The notes beneath the pieces are model-generated. The model saw only the letters and a list, made by a program, of their open reading frames with translations, ran no database searches and was not told the origin of the DNA. Positions 1-8,375 of a stretch of DNA of 64,000 bases are shown in pieces (positions within the stretch are counted from its first letter, which is position 1; every line of letters begins with the position of its first letter). Origin of the DNA: Streptomyces sp. NRRL S-646 (lineage in GTDB: Bacteria > Actinomycetota > Actinomycetes > Streptomycetales > Streptomycetaceae); the NCBI RefSeq assembly GCF_000720765.1, contig NZ_JODC01000007.1, positions 806,001 through 870,000 on the forward strand, in the 5' to 3' direction. A program made the translations under genes and the position numbers.

Positions 1-192
1 GCGCCCGGCCGCCGTCAAGGTCACGCCGTGGCTGTCCCGTTGGAAGAGCTCGGCACCCAAGTCCTTCTCCAGGGCCCTGATCTGACGGCTCAGCACGGGC
101 TGCGCGATGTGCAGCCGCTCGGCGGCACGCCCGAAGTGCAGCAGCTCGGCCACCGCCACGAAGTAGCGCACTTTCCGCAGGTCGAGGTCCAC
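1..192 (-). CDS. LysR-family transcriptional regulator, N-terminal part
   Basis: The first 64 codons of a minus-strand gene that runs off the left edge of the window. The translation begins [20 protein letters not shown] and continues through [20 protein letters not shown], the winged helix-turn-helix of LysR regulators. The start is taken as GTG at 192; the only evidence for it is that it begins the family's usual N-terminus. The gene is divergent from the short-chain dehydrogenase at 329, so by the usual LysR arrangement it may control that gene. The effector domain lies outside the window, so its ligand cannot be guessed. Confidence 0.85.
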   Translation of the reverse strand, partial: MDLDLRKVRYFVAVAELLHFGRAAERLHIAQPVLSRQIRALEKDLGAELFQRDSHGVTLTAAGR

Positions 193-328
193 GGCCGCCC
201 CTTCTGTCGGCGATGCCTTCAGGGTATCGCCGACGCCGGAAGAGGTCTTGGACGGCAGGTCGGGGGTGAACGCAGGCTGGATGACGTCGAGCAATCGCGT
301 GCAGCGCGTGAATCGTGAGGAGAACGGC

Positions 329-1048
329 ATGAGCCTGCAAGGACAGCGGATCGTCGTCATCGGCGGTACGTCGGGGATCGGACTGGCGGTCGCGGAGGGC
401 GCCGCCCGGGACGGCGCGGAGGTGGTGGTCGCCTCGCGCCGGCAGGAGAGCGTGGACGCGGCGCTGAAGCGGCTGCCGGAGGGGGCCGAGGGGCACGTCC
501 TGGACGCGACCGACGAGGAGTCCGTACGCGCCTTCTTCGCCCGGGTCGGCGGCTTCGACCACCTCGTCTACACGGCCGGCGAGTCCATCCTGATGGAGAG
601 CCTCGCCGAGTCCGACCTGGGGCGGGCCCGGCGCTTCCTGGACACCCGGCTGTGGGGGGCGTACACAGCCGTGAGGCACGGCGCCCCGGCGATCCGGACC
701 GGCGGCTCGGTGGTGCTGACGACGGGCACGGCGGGGCGGCGCCCGATGCCCGGCACGACCGTCGCGGCGAGCCTGTGCGGGGCGATGGAGTCGCTCACCC
801 GCGCGCTGGCCCTGGAGCTCGCCCCGGTCCGGGTCAACGTCGTCTCGCCCGGTGTGATCCGCACCGACCTGTGGCGAGATCTGCCTCGGGAACAACGCGA
901 GTCCCTGTACGCGTCCGCCGCCGACTCGCTCCCCGTGGGCCGGGTCGGCGAGCCGAGCGACGTGGCCGAGGCGTACCTCTATCTGATGCGCGGCGGCTAC
1001 AGCACCGGCTCGGTCGTCACGGTGGACGGCGGCGGAACCCTCGTCTGA
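329..1048 (+). CDS. SDR-family oxidoreductase, atypical active site
   Basis: A 239-residue Rossmann-fold protein of the short-chain dehydrogenase/reductase superfamily. The nucleotide-binding motif GGTSGIG lies near residues 13-19, and the C-terminal PGVIRTD and DGGGTL motifs are typical of the family. The segment that normally holds the catalytic YxxxK reads [13 protein letters not shown], so both the tyrosine and the lysine appear to be missing; it may have another chemistry or be a binding protein. ATG at 329 is preceded by a GAGGAGA ribosome-binding site, which is why it was preferred to upstream starts. It is divergent from a LysR regulator and ends 3 bp from the convergent isochorismatase-like gene. 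The substrate is unknown. Confidence 0.85.
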   Translation: MSLQGQRIVVIGGTSGIGLAVAEGAARDGAEVVVASRRQESVDAALKRLPEGAEGHVLDATDEESVRAFFARVGGFDHLVYTAGESILMESLAESDLGRARRFLDTRLWGAYTAVRHGAPAIRTGGSVVLTTGTAGRRPMPGTTVAASLCGAMESLTRALALELAPVRVNVVSPGVIRTDLWRDLPREQRESLYASAADSLPVGRVGEPSDVAEAYLYLMRGGYSTGSVVTVDGGGTLV

Positions 1049-1051
1049 CGC

Positions 1052-1576
1052 TCAGGCCACGAACCGCACCTCGGCCACGGTCACCACGGTCCCCAGCCGC
1101 GGGAAGTCCAACCGAACCGACGCATCGTGCTCGGCGGCCGTGAGTGCGGACATGGCGTCCTCGACGAAGACCAGGTCGTAGCCGAGGTCTCCGGCGGCGC
1201 GGGCGGTTGACTCGACGCCGAGGTTGGTGGCGATACCGCCGAAGACGAGCGTGTTGACGCCGCGGTCGCGCAGGAGGTCGTCCAGTCCCGTGCCCTGGAA
1301 GCCGCCGATGGTCCGCTTCACGACCTCCAGGTCGCCGTCCCGGGCCAGGCCGGCCACCAGCCCGCTGCCGGGCGGCTGTTCGGCTACGCCGGGGCGTTCG
1401 ACGCGGACAAGGACGACGGTCGCGCCCGCCGAGCGGAACGCGGTCGCCAACTCCTCGGCGGCGGACAGGACTTCGGTGCCCTTGTGGGGCTCCAGGGGCA
1501 GCGCGACGATCCGGTCCATCAGATCGACGAGGACCAGGGCGCTGCGCGCGGAATCGAGTGCGAGGGATACGGCCAT
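1052..1576 (-). CDS. Isochorismatase-like hydrolase fold protein, catalytic Cys replaced
   Basis: A 174-residue protein of the isochorismatase/cysteine hydrolase superfamily. The conserved Asp is in VLVDLMD near residue 18 and the Lys is in VVKRTIGGF. The motif that normally supplies the nucleophilic cysteine (GxxTxxCVxxT) reads GIATNLGVEST, so the cysteine position is Gly. Members with this variant are common in bacterial genomes, and hydrolase activity should not be assumed. It lies 19 bp downstream of the MarR repressor on the same strand, so the two are probably co-transcribed and linked to the divergent oxidoreductase. Confidence 0.85.
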   Translation of the reverse strand: MAVSLALDSARSALVLVDLMDRIVALPLEPHKGTEVLSAAEELATAFRSAGATVVLVRVERPGVAEQPPGSGLVAGLARDGDLEVVKRTIGGFQGTGLDDLLRDRGVNTLVFGGIATNLGVESTARAAGDLGYDLVFVEDAMSALTAAEHDASVRLDFPRLGTVVTVAEVRFVA

Positions 1577-1595
1577 GACGGAACGTTATCCGCCG

Positions 1596-2033
1596 TCAGC
1601 TCTCCGTACCGGAAATCCGGATCAACAGGCCCATGAACTGGTCGCGTTCGACCGCCGAGAGCGGCGCGAGCAGCTCGTCGTTGGCCGCGCGCGCCGCGCG
1701 CTCGCAGCGCTTCAGCAGGCGTGCGCCCTGCCCGGTGACCGACACCGCGTTCTTGCGCCGGTCCCTGGGGTCGGGCTCGCGTACGACGAGGCCCGCGGAC
1801 TGCAGGTCATTGAGGACACCGACCAGGTCCTTCGGGTCGAGCTGCACGCTGCGCCCGAGGTCGGCCTGGGCGACGGGGCCGAGGTCGCGGACGGCGGAGA
1901 GCACCACGTGGTGCCACATCTTCAGGCCCTCCGCGGCCAGCGCCTCGGCCACCAGCGCGCGGCCGCGCGCTGCGGCACGGCCGAGCAGCCAGCTGGGGAG
2001 GGAGCGGATCTCGGCGAGGGGCGCTTCGGACAT
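1596..2033 (-). CDS. MarR-family transcriptional regulator
   Basis: A 145-residue winged-helix regulator of the MarR family. The core DLGPVAQADLGRSVQLD, the recognition helix around LVGVLNDLQSAGLV and the wing PDPRDRRKNAVSVT are visible at about residues 50-110. The ATG at 2033 fits the family N-terminus. The gene is divergent from a quinone-oxidoreductase-like gene, with two inverted repeats in the gap that are good operator candidates. The expected role is an autoregulated repressor of the divergent gene, released by a small ligand or an oxidant; no redox cysteine is evident, so the signal is unknown. Confidence 0.9.
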   Translation of the reverse strand: MSEAPLAEIRSLPSWLLGRAAARGRALVAEALAAEGLKMWHHVVLSAVRDLGPVAQADLGRSVQLDPKDLVGVLNDLQSAGLVVREPDPRDRRKNAVSVTGQGARLLKRCERAARAANDELLAPLSAVERDQFMGLLIRISGTES

Positions 2034-2054
2034 GGGGACAGCCTAGCGAAAAGT

Positions 2055-2101
2055 CATTGGACTTCCCAATGAACATCGGATTATCGTTGGGACTCCCAAT
2101 G
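2055..2101. promoter_or_regulatory. Tandem inverted-repeat operators between marR-type gene and oxidoreductase
   Basis: Two dyads share the same half-site: CATTGG-5 nt-CCAATG at 2055-2071 and CGTTGGG-ACT-CCCAATG at 2085-2101. Their centres are 30 bp apart, close to three helical turns, so two dimers would bind the same DNA face. They lie between the divergent starts at 2033 and 2138. That they bind the MarR protein is inferred from position and symmetry. Confidence 0.7.
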
Positions 2102-2137
2102 AATCTGTTGGGGGTCAGAACGATCCCTGGAGGTGTG

Positions 2138-3055
2138 ATGCGCCGCGTCCGCTACGAGTCCACCGGCGGCCCTTTGCTCCTGGAGGAAGCGCCGGTCCCC
2201 GAGCCCGGCCCCGGCGAACTCCTCGTCCGCTGCGAGGCGGTGGGCGTCACGCTCCCCGTCGTACGCAAGGTCACCGAGGCCGCCGAGCCGATCCCGCTGG
2301 GCGGTGAGATCGCGGGCGAGGTCGTGGCCGTCGGCGACGGCGTCACGCGCTTCCGCACCGGCGACCGCGTGACCGGGCTGTGCTTCGGGCACGGTTACGC
2401 CGATTTCGCGCTCCTGCACGAGGCCATGACCTCCCCCGTACCGGACGGCGCCTCAGCGGTCGACGCGGTCGCCCTTGTCCGCAGCGGCCTCGTGGCCCTC
2501 GGCGCACTGACGGCCGCGCGCCCCGGTCCGGGCGAGACGGCGCTGGTCACGGCCGCCGCCAGCGGAGTCGGCCACTTGGCCGTGCAGTTGGCGAAGGCGC
2601 GGGGCGCGGCCCGGGTGGTGGGTGCCGTTTCCGATGCGGGGAAGGCGGACTTCGTGCGCTCCCTCGGCGCAGACGACGTCGTCACGTACGGCGCCGGCAG
2701 CTGGGGAGATCCTGTCGACTACGCATTGGATGCCGTCGGCGGCGAACTGCTCACCCCGGCGATCGCCGCACTCGCTCCGGGCGGACGGCTGGTGGCCTAC
2801 AGCTCGGGCGGCGGCACCATCCAGGCGTACGACCTCCTCGTCGGCGCCAAGTCCGTGATCGGCTTCCAGATGGCGCGGATCGCCCGCGGGAAGCCGGAGC
2901 TGTACGAGCGCTGGCGTCAGGAGCTGTGGCAACTGTTCATGGAGGGCATGCTGAAGCCCGCCGTGCACGGGGAGTTCGCGCTGGAGGACGCGGCGAAGGC
3001 GCATGCGGTGATCGAGTCGCGGAGCAATCTGGGCAAGGTGGTTCTTCGCCCCTGA
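2138..3055 (+). CDS. Zinc-independent quinone oxidoreductase / MDR-family dehydrogenase
   Basis: A 305-residue medium-chain dehydrogenase/reductase of the quinone-oxidoreductase type. It has the N-terminal GroES-like domain (PVPEPGPGELLVRCEAVGV) followed by a Rossmann domain with TAAASGVGHLAVQLAKA near residues 140-155. The structural zinc cysteine cluster of alcohol dehydrogenases is absent. The expected reaction is NADPH-dependent reduction of quinones or enones in the cytoplasm. ATG at 2138 follows a GGAGG site at 2129-2133. The tandem operators upstream and the divergent MarR gene suggest an inducible detoxification unit. Confidence 0.88.
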   Translation: MRRVRYESTGGPLLLEEAPVPEPGPGELLVRCEAVGVTLPVVRKVTEAAEPIPLGGEIAGEVVAVGDGVTRFRTGDRVTGLCFGHGYADFALLHEAMTSPVPDGASAVDAVALVRSGLVALGALTAARPGPGETALVTAAASGVGHLAVQLAKARGAARVVGAVSDAGKADFVRSLGADDVVTYGAGSWGDPVDYALDAVGGELLTPAIAALAPGGRLVAYSSGGGTIQAYDLLVGAKSVIGFQMARIARGKPELYERWRQELWQLFMEGMLKPAVHGEFALEDAAKAHAVIESRSNLGKVVLRP

Positions 3056-3199
3056 AATCCGACCGCGTCTCCCGGGCGATGCTCAGCACCTCGCCCGGGT
3101 TGGTGAAGAACCACTCCGCACCCACCGCCGCCGCGATCCTGTCGAGTAGCTGCACGGTCCTTGTGAGGCTCCGGAGACCCCAACTAGCCTCTGAGACAC

Positions 3200-3229
3200 G
3201 GACATTGGACGTGGGATGTCCAGATGTCC
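3200..3229. promoter_or_regulatory. Repeated ATGTCC boxes upstream of the sialidase gene
   Basis: GGACAT at 3200-3205 is mirrored by ATGTCC at 3216-3221, and a second ATGTCC follows at 3224-3229, giving a direct repeat ATGTCCAGATGTCC within the dyad. It lies 27-56 bp before the sialidase start. An operator for a sugar-responsive repressor is plausible; the regulator is not identifiable from the window. Confidence 0.5.
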
Positions 3230-3255
3230 AGACCTCTGAAGGGCAGGTTCGCACC

Positions 3256-5121
3256 ATGCCGTCACGTCTTCGCGTCCGTCTGAGAACCCTCGTCGCAGCA
3301 GTCGTCGCCACCGCCGCACTGGCCGTGTCGCCGCATCCCGCGCAAGCCCAACCCCCCACCGCAGCATCCGACTTGGAACAGCAGGTCATCTTCAAGGCCT
3401 CCCAGGACCCCGGCTATGCCTGCTTCCGCATACCGGCGATCGTGAAGTCCGCCGACGGCACGCTGCTGGCGTTCGCCGAGGGCCGTGTCCGCAACTGCGG
3501 GGACGCCGGCGACATCGACATCGTCCTCAAGCGCTCCACGGACGGCGGCCGCACCTGGGGCCCGCTCCAGGTCGTCAACCACGGCGGCGGCGACACGCAC
3601 GGCAACCCGGCGCCGATCGTGGACCGCCTGACGGGCCGCGTTCTGCTGGCCGAGACGTACAACACGGGCCGTGCGGACGGCTCCAGTTGCGCGGTGCCCT
3701 GCGACCGGACCCCGCATCTGCAGTACAGCGACGACGACGGGCTGACCTGGTCCGAGCCGCGTGACCTGAGCTCCGAGATCCTGCCCCCGGACTGGAACTC
3801 CTGGTACGCCACCGGGCCCGTGCACGGCATCCAGCTCACCCGTGGCAAGCATGCCGGGCGGCTGGTCTTCGGCGTCAACACCGAGACATGGAACGGCAGT
3901 CGGGTCACTGCCAACCATGCGGCGCTGATCGTCAGCGACGACGGCGGCGACCACTGGCGGATCGGCGCCACCGACTCCTGGCCGATCGCGGACGACGGTA
4001 CCTTCCGGCAGAAGCCCTCCGAGGTCACGCTCACCGAGCGCTCCGACGGCTCGGTCCTGGTCAGCGGCCGCGAGCAGGACGGCACCGACCTCGGCCACCG
4101 CACCCAGACGGTCAGCCGCGACGCCGGCGACAGCTTCGCCACCCCGTTCCGCGACCTGCCCGACCTCTACACGCCGCAGGTGCAGGGCTCGATACTGCGT
4201 CTGGGCGACCGCACCCTGCTGGCCTGCCCCGGCGACCCCGACCGCCGCCGGACCATGATGATCCGCTCCTCGTACGACGGCGGACGCACCTGGGACAGCG
4301 TGGACCGCGGCACGGTCGTCACCACGGACTGGTCGGGCTACTCCGACATGGTGCGTGTCGACCGCGACACGGTGGGGCTGATGTACGAGGGCGGGGCCGT
4401 CGACGCGCGTGACGAGATCCGCTTCGCCCGCTTCACCGAGGAGTGGCTGCAGCCGCGCCGCGGCCCGGACCCGACCACCGTCGACCGGGCCCCGTACGCC
4501 AGGCCCGCCGCCGTGCTCGGCGGTGCCGAGGAGACGGACGGCGTGTTCGGCGGGGCGCTGCAGTTCGACGGTGTCGACGACGCCGTACGGCTGCCGTATC
4601 GCAATGAACTGCCGCTCGGGACGAAGGACTTCACGGCGTCGCTGTGGTTCCGCTACACGGCCACGACCGGTGAGCAGCCGCTGCTGTGGATGGGTGGGAT
4701 CGGCACCACGCAGCCCCAGGTGTGGCTGCGTGGCGAGCCCGCGAGCAACCGCATCCAGGGCCTGATCACCGTGCGCAACGGCGCGTCGGCCCCGCAGTCG
4801 GCGTCCGTCCGCACGACCGGGGCGTACAACGACGGGCAGTGGCACCACCTGGCGCTGCGACGTGGCGGCGGGCAGCTGACGCTGTTCATCGACGGTACGG
4901 AGCTCAGCACCGCCGACGTGACCGGTTCGGTCAGCCGCAACTCGCCGTTCGGTGTGCACATCGGGCAGCGCATGGACAGCCGGGCCTTCTTCACCGGTGC
5001 GATCGACGACGTCCATGTGTGGGACCGGGCGCTGAGCGACGAGGAACTCGCCGCCCGCGACACATCCATGAAGGACACCGTGCTGTGGCTGCCCATGGAC
5101 CATGTGGGCAACAGCCACTAA
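3256..5121 (+). CDS. Secreted sialidase (BNR propeller) with C-terminal LamG-type domain
   Basis: A 621-residue exported exo-alpha-sialidase candidate. A Sec signal peptide covers roughly residues 1-33 and ends at AQAQ. The catalytic propeller has the arginine motif FRIPAI near residue 57 and Asp-box repeats such as STDGGRTW, SDDGLTW, SDDGGDHW and SYDGGRTW, to about residue 400. A LamG/concanavalin-like domain (about 430-615, FTASLWFRYT ... AIDDVHVWDRAL) probably binds glycans. The expected reaction is release of terminal sialic acids from glycoconjugates outside the cell. ATG at 3256 was chosen because it directly precedes the signal peptide. The gene overlaps the next start by 20 nt, suggesting co-translation. 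Confidence 0.92.
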   Translation: MPSRLRVRLRTLVAAVVATAALAVSPHPAQAQPPTAASDLEQQVIFKASQDPGYACFRIPAIVKSADGTLLAFAEGRVRNCGDAGDIDIVLKRSTDGGRTWGPLQVVNHGGGDTHGNPAPIVDRLTGRVLLAETYNTGRADGSSCAVPCDRTPHLQYSDDDGLTWSEPRDLSSEILPPDWNSWYATGPVHGIQLTRGKHAGRLVFGVNTETWNGSRVTANHAALIVSDDGGDHWRIGATDSWPIADDGTFRQKPSEVTLTERSDGSVLVSGREQDGTDLGHRTQTVSRDAGDSFATPFRDLPDLYTPQVQGSILRLGDRTLLACPGDPDRRRTMMIRSSYDGGRTWDSVDRGTVVTTDWSGYSDMVRVDRDTVGLMYEGGAVDARDEIRFARFTEEWLQPRRGPDPTTVDRAPYARPAAVLGGAEETDGVFGGALQFDGVDDAVRLPYRNELPLGTKDFTASLWFRYTATTGEQPLLWMGGIGTTQPQVWLRGEPASNRIQGLITVRNGASAPQSASVRTTGAYNDGQWHHLALRRGGGQLTLFIDGTELSTADVTGSVSRNSPFGVHIGQRMDSRAFFTGAIDDVHVWDRALSDEELAARDTSMKDTVLWLPMDHVGNSH

Positions 5122-6343
5122 CGTCCCGTGGGTGCCCGACGACGTACGAGCACGACAGCGGACGGGAACCGGCCTCGGCCTGCTGCTGGCCCTGGTTCTC
5201 GGGGCCGTGCTGCTCACCGCCCTCCCGGACCACGGTCGACGGGAGGGCGGCGCCTGTACACCGCACACGGTCTCCTCGTGGTCGGCCGACGACCGCCTCA
5301 CCGGTGAGTTCGCGCGTTACGGCGACGACGCGACCCGTAACGACGACTGGACCGGCGGCGACGGCACCCATTCGGTGCGGCTGCCGGACGGGCGGGTGCT
5401 GTGGCTGTTCTCGGACACCTATCTCGGCCAGGTGCACCGCCCGCCCAATCCGGTCGGTGAGTCGTCCGCCTGGCGGGACACGACGGCCCCGCTGGTGCGC
5501 AACTCGGCCGTGGTGATGGACGGCAAGGGCCGCCTGGAGAGCACGCTCCCTGCTCCGGTCTTCCCCGACCCCGACCGGAACCAGTGGCGCTGGCCGGTCG
5601 CGGCCCGGGTCGAGCCGCGCTCTCCCGGTTCCTCCGAGAAGGTCGTCCGGGTGCTGCTCTGGGTGCGGGCGGCCGGGCAGTCCCCGTGGATCTACGGGGT
5701 GCCCACCGCCACCGAGGTCGCCACGCTCTCCCTGCCGGAGCTGCGGGTCGAGTCGGTGGTGAAGGTGCTCGACCAGAGCCTGGTGCCCGACCCGTCGCGT
5801 CGGATCCTGTTCGGTACGACGCTGGTGGAGAAGGGCGGCTGGACGTACGTCTTCGGCGGCGACGACGGGCGGGCGGCGTCCCGGCCGGCCTCGTCGGCGT
5901 ATGTGGCGCGGGTGCCGGAGGGGCGGCTCGGGGACGTGGCCGCCTGGCGGTACTGGGACGGTTCGGGGTGGGGTTTCCGGCCGCGGCCGGTGAGCGGGGC
6001 GAAGGTGGGCAGCGCGTTCTCGGTGGTGCGGGTGGGCGGGACGTATGTGCTGTTCACGATGGCCGCGGGGACGGCGGGGCTGACCACCGTGACCTCGTAC
6101 TGGGCGTGCTCCCCCGCCGGGCCGTGGCACGGCCCGACGAGGAACTTCAGCCCCTCGCTGCCGACGGCCGGTGTCGCCGCGTACAACCCGCAGGTGCATC
6201 CCGAGCTGAGCGGCGACGGGCGGCTGGTGCTGAGCTACGACGTCAACTGGCTGGAGACGAGCGGCGCTTCGGCGAGCATCAACGCGAACGTGACCCTGTA
6301 CCGACCGCGGTTCGTGACGGTGCGGGTGGCGCGGTCACCGTGA
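5102..6343 (+). CDS. Secreted or membrane-anchored five-bladed-propeller-like protein (DUF4185/GH-like)
   Basis: A protein of up to 413 residues with one hydrophobic segment near residues 21-43 (GLLLALVLGAVLLTAL), a signal anchor or signal peptide. The rest recalls DUF4185-type beta-propellers related to glycosidases: WLFSDTYLG, NSAVVMDG, GWTYVFGGDD, YVLFTM and the terminal block LSYDVNW. It starts inside the end of the sialidase gene, so a shared job on the same glycans is likely. GTG at 5132 is an alternative start without the overlap; neither start has a clear ribosome-binding site. Its 3' end overlaps the convergent symporter gene by 65 bp. No enzyme activity can be assigned safely. Confidence 0.75.
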   Translation: MWATATNVPWVPDDVRARQRTGTGLGLLLALVLGAVLLTALPDHGRREGGACTPHTVSSWSADDRLTGEFARYGDDATRNDDWTGGDGTHSVRLPDGRVLWLFSDTYLGQVHRPPNPVGESSAWRDTTAPLVRNSAVVMDGKGRLESTLPAPVFPDPDRNQWRWPVAARVEPRSPGSSEKVVRVLLWVRAAGQSPWIYGVPTATEVATLSLPELRVESVVKVLDQSLVPDPSRRILFGTTLVEKGGWTYVFGGDDGRAASRPASSAYVARVPEGRLGDVAAWRYWDGSGWGFRPRPVSGAKVGSAFSVVRVGGTYVLFTMAAGTAGLTTVTSYWACSPAGPWHGPTRNFSPSLPTAGVAAYNPQVHPELSGDGRLVLSYDVNWLETSGASASINANVTLYRPRFVTVRVARSP

Positions 6344-7328
6344 CCTCGGCGGTTTCCTCCACGGGGTCGTTCGAGCGGCGCTTGGCGATCACCGCGCAGA
6401 CCATCAGCTGCATCTGGTGGAAGAGCATCAGCGGCAGTACGGCCAGCGAGGCATGGGCGCCGAACAGGACGCTCGCCATGGGGAGGCCGGAGGCGAGGGA
6501 CTTCTTGGAGCCGGCGAACTGGATGGCGATCCGGTCCTCGCGGCCGAAACGCAGCGCCTTGGCGCCGTACCAGGTCAGGGCGAGCATCACGGCGAGCAGG
6601 ACGGCCTCCACGACCAGCAGGCCGCCCAGCCGGATCGGGCTCACCTGGTGCCAGATGCCCTGGACCATGCCCTCGCTGAACGCGGTGTAGACGACCAGCA
6701 GGATCGAGCCACGGTCGACCAGGCCCAGGACCTTCTTGTGCCGGGCGACGAACCCGCCGATCCAGCGGCGCAGCAACTGCCCGGCCAGGAACGGCACCAT
6801 CAGCTGCAGCACGATCTGGACGAGCGAGTCCGCCGAGAACCCGCCCGCGCTGCTGCCGAGGACGGCCGCGGCGAGCAGGGGTGTGATGACGATGCCGACG
6901 AGGGAGGAGAAGGAGCCCGCGCAGATCGCGGCGGGCACGTTGCCGCGGGCGATCGAGGTGAAGGCTATCGACGACTGGATGGTGGAGGGGACGAGGGTGA
7001 GGAAGAGCAGGCCCTGGTAGAGCGGGTGCGTGAGGAGGACCGGGACGAGGCCGCGGGCGGCCAGACCCAGCAGCGGGAAGATCACGAACGTGCAGGCCAG
7101 GACCGTGACGTGGAGCCGCCAGTGCTTGAGTCCGTCCAGTGCCTCGCGGGTGGACAGCCGGGCGCCGTACAGGAAGAAGAGGAAGGCGATCGCAGCCGTG
7201 GAGGCACCGGAGGCCACGTCGGCCGCCGTCCCGCGGGCCGGGAAGAGGGCTGCGATGCCCACCGTCCCGAGCAGCAGCAGGATGTACGGGTCGATCGGCA
7301 TCCAATTCGGCCAGTGCAGGCGTTTCAC
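6279..7328 (-). CDS. Bile acid:sodium symporter-family transporter (YfeH type)
   Basis: A 349-residue integral membrane protein with about ten hydrophobic helices. The sequence fits the SBF-like/YfeH branch of the bile acid:Na+ symporter superfamily: an N-terminal LLLLGTVGIAALFPARG helix, the crossover region VPSTIQSSIAFTSIARGNVPAAI and AGSKKSLASGLPMA. Members take up organic anions with sodium at the plasma membrane; the substrate here is unknown. The start is GTG at 7328. It is divergent from a LysR regulator with a T-N11-A box in the gap. The 3' end overlaps the convergent upstream gene by 65 bp. Confidence 0.9.
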   Translation of the reverse strand: MKRLHWPNWMPIDPYILLLLGTVGIAALFPARGTAADVASGASTAAIAFLFFLYGARLSTREALDGLKHWRLHVTVLACTFVIFPLLGLAARGLVPVLLTHPLYQGLLFLTLVPSTIQSSIAFTSIARGNVPAAICAGSFSSLVGIVITPLLAAAVLGSSAGGFSADSLVQIVLQLMVPFLAGQLLRRWIGGFVARHKKVLGLVDRGSILLVVYTAFSEGMVQGIWHQVSPIRLGGLLVVEAVLLAVMLALTWYGAKALRFGREDRIAIQFAGSKKSLASGLPMASVLFGAHASLAVLPLMLFHQMQLMVCAVIAKRRSNDPVEETAEVTVTAPPAPSRTAVGTGSRSR

Positions 7329-7458
7329 GGTGCTCCACTTGCTTGTTGCTGTCGGCGGTCCGGGGCCTGTGCCCGGTGGCTTTCCGGGGCCGGAGGGCCC
7401 CCGTTCATCGTCCTCCTCCGGCAGCCGATCGGGAATCCGTCATACCGCTCTGACTGCC

Positions 7459-7473
7459 ATCGCGATTCACGAT
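7459..7473. promoter_or_regulatory. LysR-type box between symporter and lysR gene
   Basis: ATCG-7 nt-CGAT is an inverted repeat containing the T-N11-A pattern typical of LysR recognition sites. It lies 20 bp before the lysR start at 7493 and within the divergent promoter region, so autoregulation with control of the symporter is the simplest reading. Confidence 0.6.
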
Positions 7474-7492
7474 AAGCAGCTACCGTTGTTCC

Positions 7493-8374
7493 ATGTACGA
7501 CCCCTCCCATCTTCGGACCTTCCTGGCGGTCGCCCAGACCTTGAGCTTCACGCAGGCCGCCCGGCGGCTGGGGCTGCGGCAGTCCACCGTCAGTCAGCAC
7601 GTGCGGCGCCTCGAGGACGCCACCGGGCGCCAGCTGTTCTCCCGGGACACCCACTCCGTTGAGCTGACGGAGGACGGCGAGGCGATGCTCGGGTTCGCGC
7701 GGCGGATCCTGGAGGTGCAGGAGCAGGCGTCGGCGTTCTTCACGGGCACGCGGCTGCGCGGCCGGCTGCGCTTCGGCGCCTCGGAGGACTTCGTGCTGAC
7801 CCGGCTGCCGGAGATCCTGGAGGGCTTCCGGCACAACCATCCCGAGGTCGACCTGGAGCTGACGGTCGAGTTGTCCGGGACCCTGCACGAGCAGCTGGCC
7901 GCCGGGAAGCTGGACCTGGTGCTGGCCAAGCGGCGACCGGAGGACCCACGCGGCGAGCTGGTCTGGCACGACGAGCTGGTGTGGATCGGTGCGGAGCGGC
8001 TGCGCCTGGACGCGGACCGGCCGGTGCCGCTGATCGTGTTCCCGCCGCCGGGGATCACGCGCGCGCTCGCCTTCGAGTCCCTGGAGCGTCAGGGCCGGCC
8101 GTGGCGCATCGCCTGCACGAGCGGCAGCCTGAGCGCCCTGATCGCGGCGGCCCGGGCCGGCCTCGGTGTCCTGGCGCACTCCCGCGGCCTGGTCCCGCCG
8201 GGCCTGGTCCGCGTCCCCGACCGCTTCGGCCTGCCCGAACTCGGCCGCGTCGACTTCGTCCTGGTCCACGGCACGCGCCGCACCTCGGCGCAGAGCGCGG
8301 CGGACGCGCTGGCGGCGACGATCCTGGCGGGCGGGGTCCGGCTGCAACGCGCTCCGCGGGGTGAGCCGCGATAG
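7493..8374 (+). CDS. LysR-family transcriptional regulator
   Basis: A 293-residue LysR regulator. The N-terminal winged helix (HLRTFLAVAQTLSFTQAARRLGLRQSTVSQHVRRLE) spans about residues 4-60, and the periplasmic-binding-protein-like effector domain follows from about residue 90 (GRLRFGASEDFVL). Its divergent neighbour is the YfeH-type symporter, the likely target. ATG at 7493 gives the family N-terminus directly. A copy of the dispersed intergenic repeat follows the stop codon. Confidence 0.92.
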   Translation: MYDPSHLRTFLAVAQTLSFTQAARRLGLRQSTVSQHVRRLEDATGRQLFSRDTHSVELTEDGEAMLGFARRILEVQEQASAFFTGTRLRGRLRFGASEDFVLTRLPEILEGFRHNHPEVDLELTVELSGTLHEQLAAGKLDLVLAKRRPEDPRGELVWHDELVWIGAERLRLDADRPVPLIVFPPPGITRALAFESLERQGRPWRIACTSGSLSALIAAARAGLGVLAHSRGLVPPGLVRVPDRFGLPELGRVDFVLVHGTRRTSAQSAADALAATILAGGVRLQRAPRGEPR

Positions 8375-8375
8375 G

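Noticed and set aside
3262..5301. Long open frame on the minus strand opposite the sialidase
   Set aside because: It is a GC-rich shadow with Arg/Gly/Ala-rich translation and no family resemblance; the plus-strand gene is clear.
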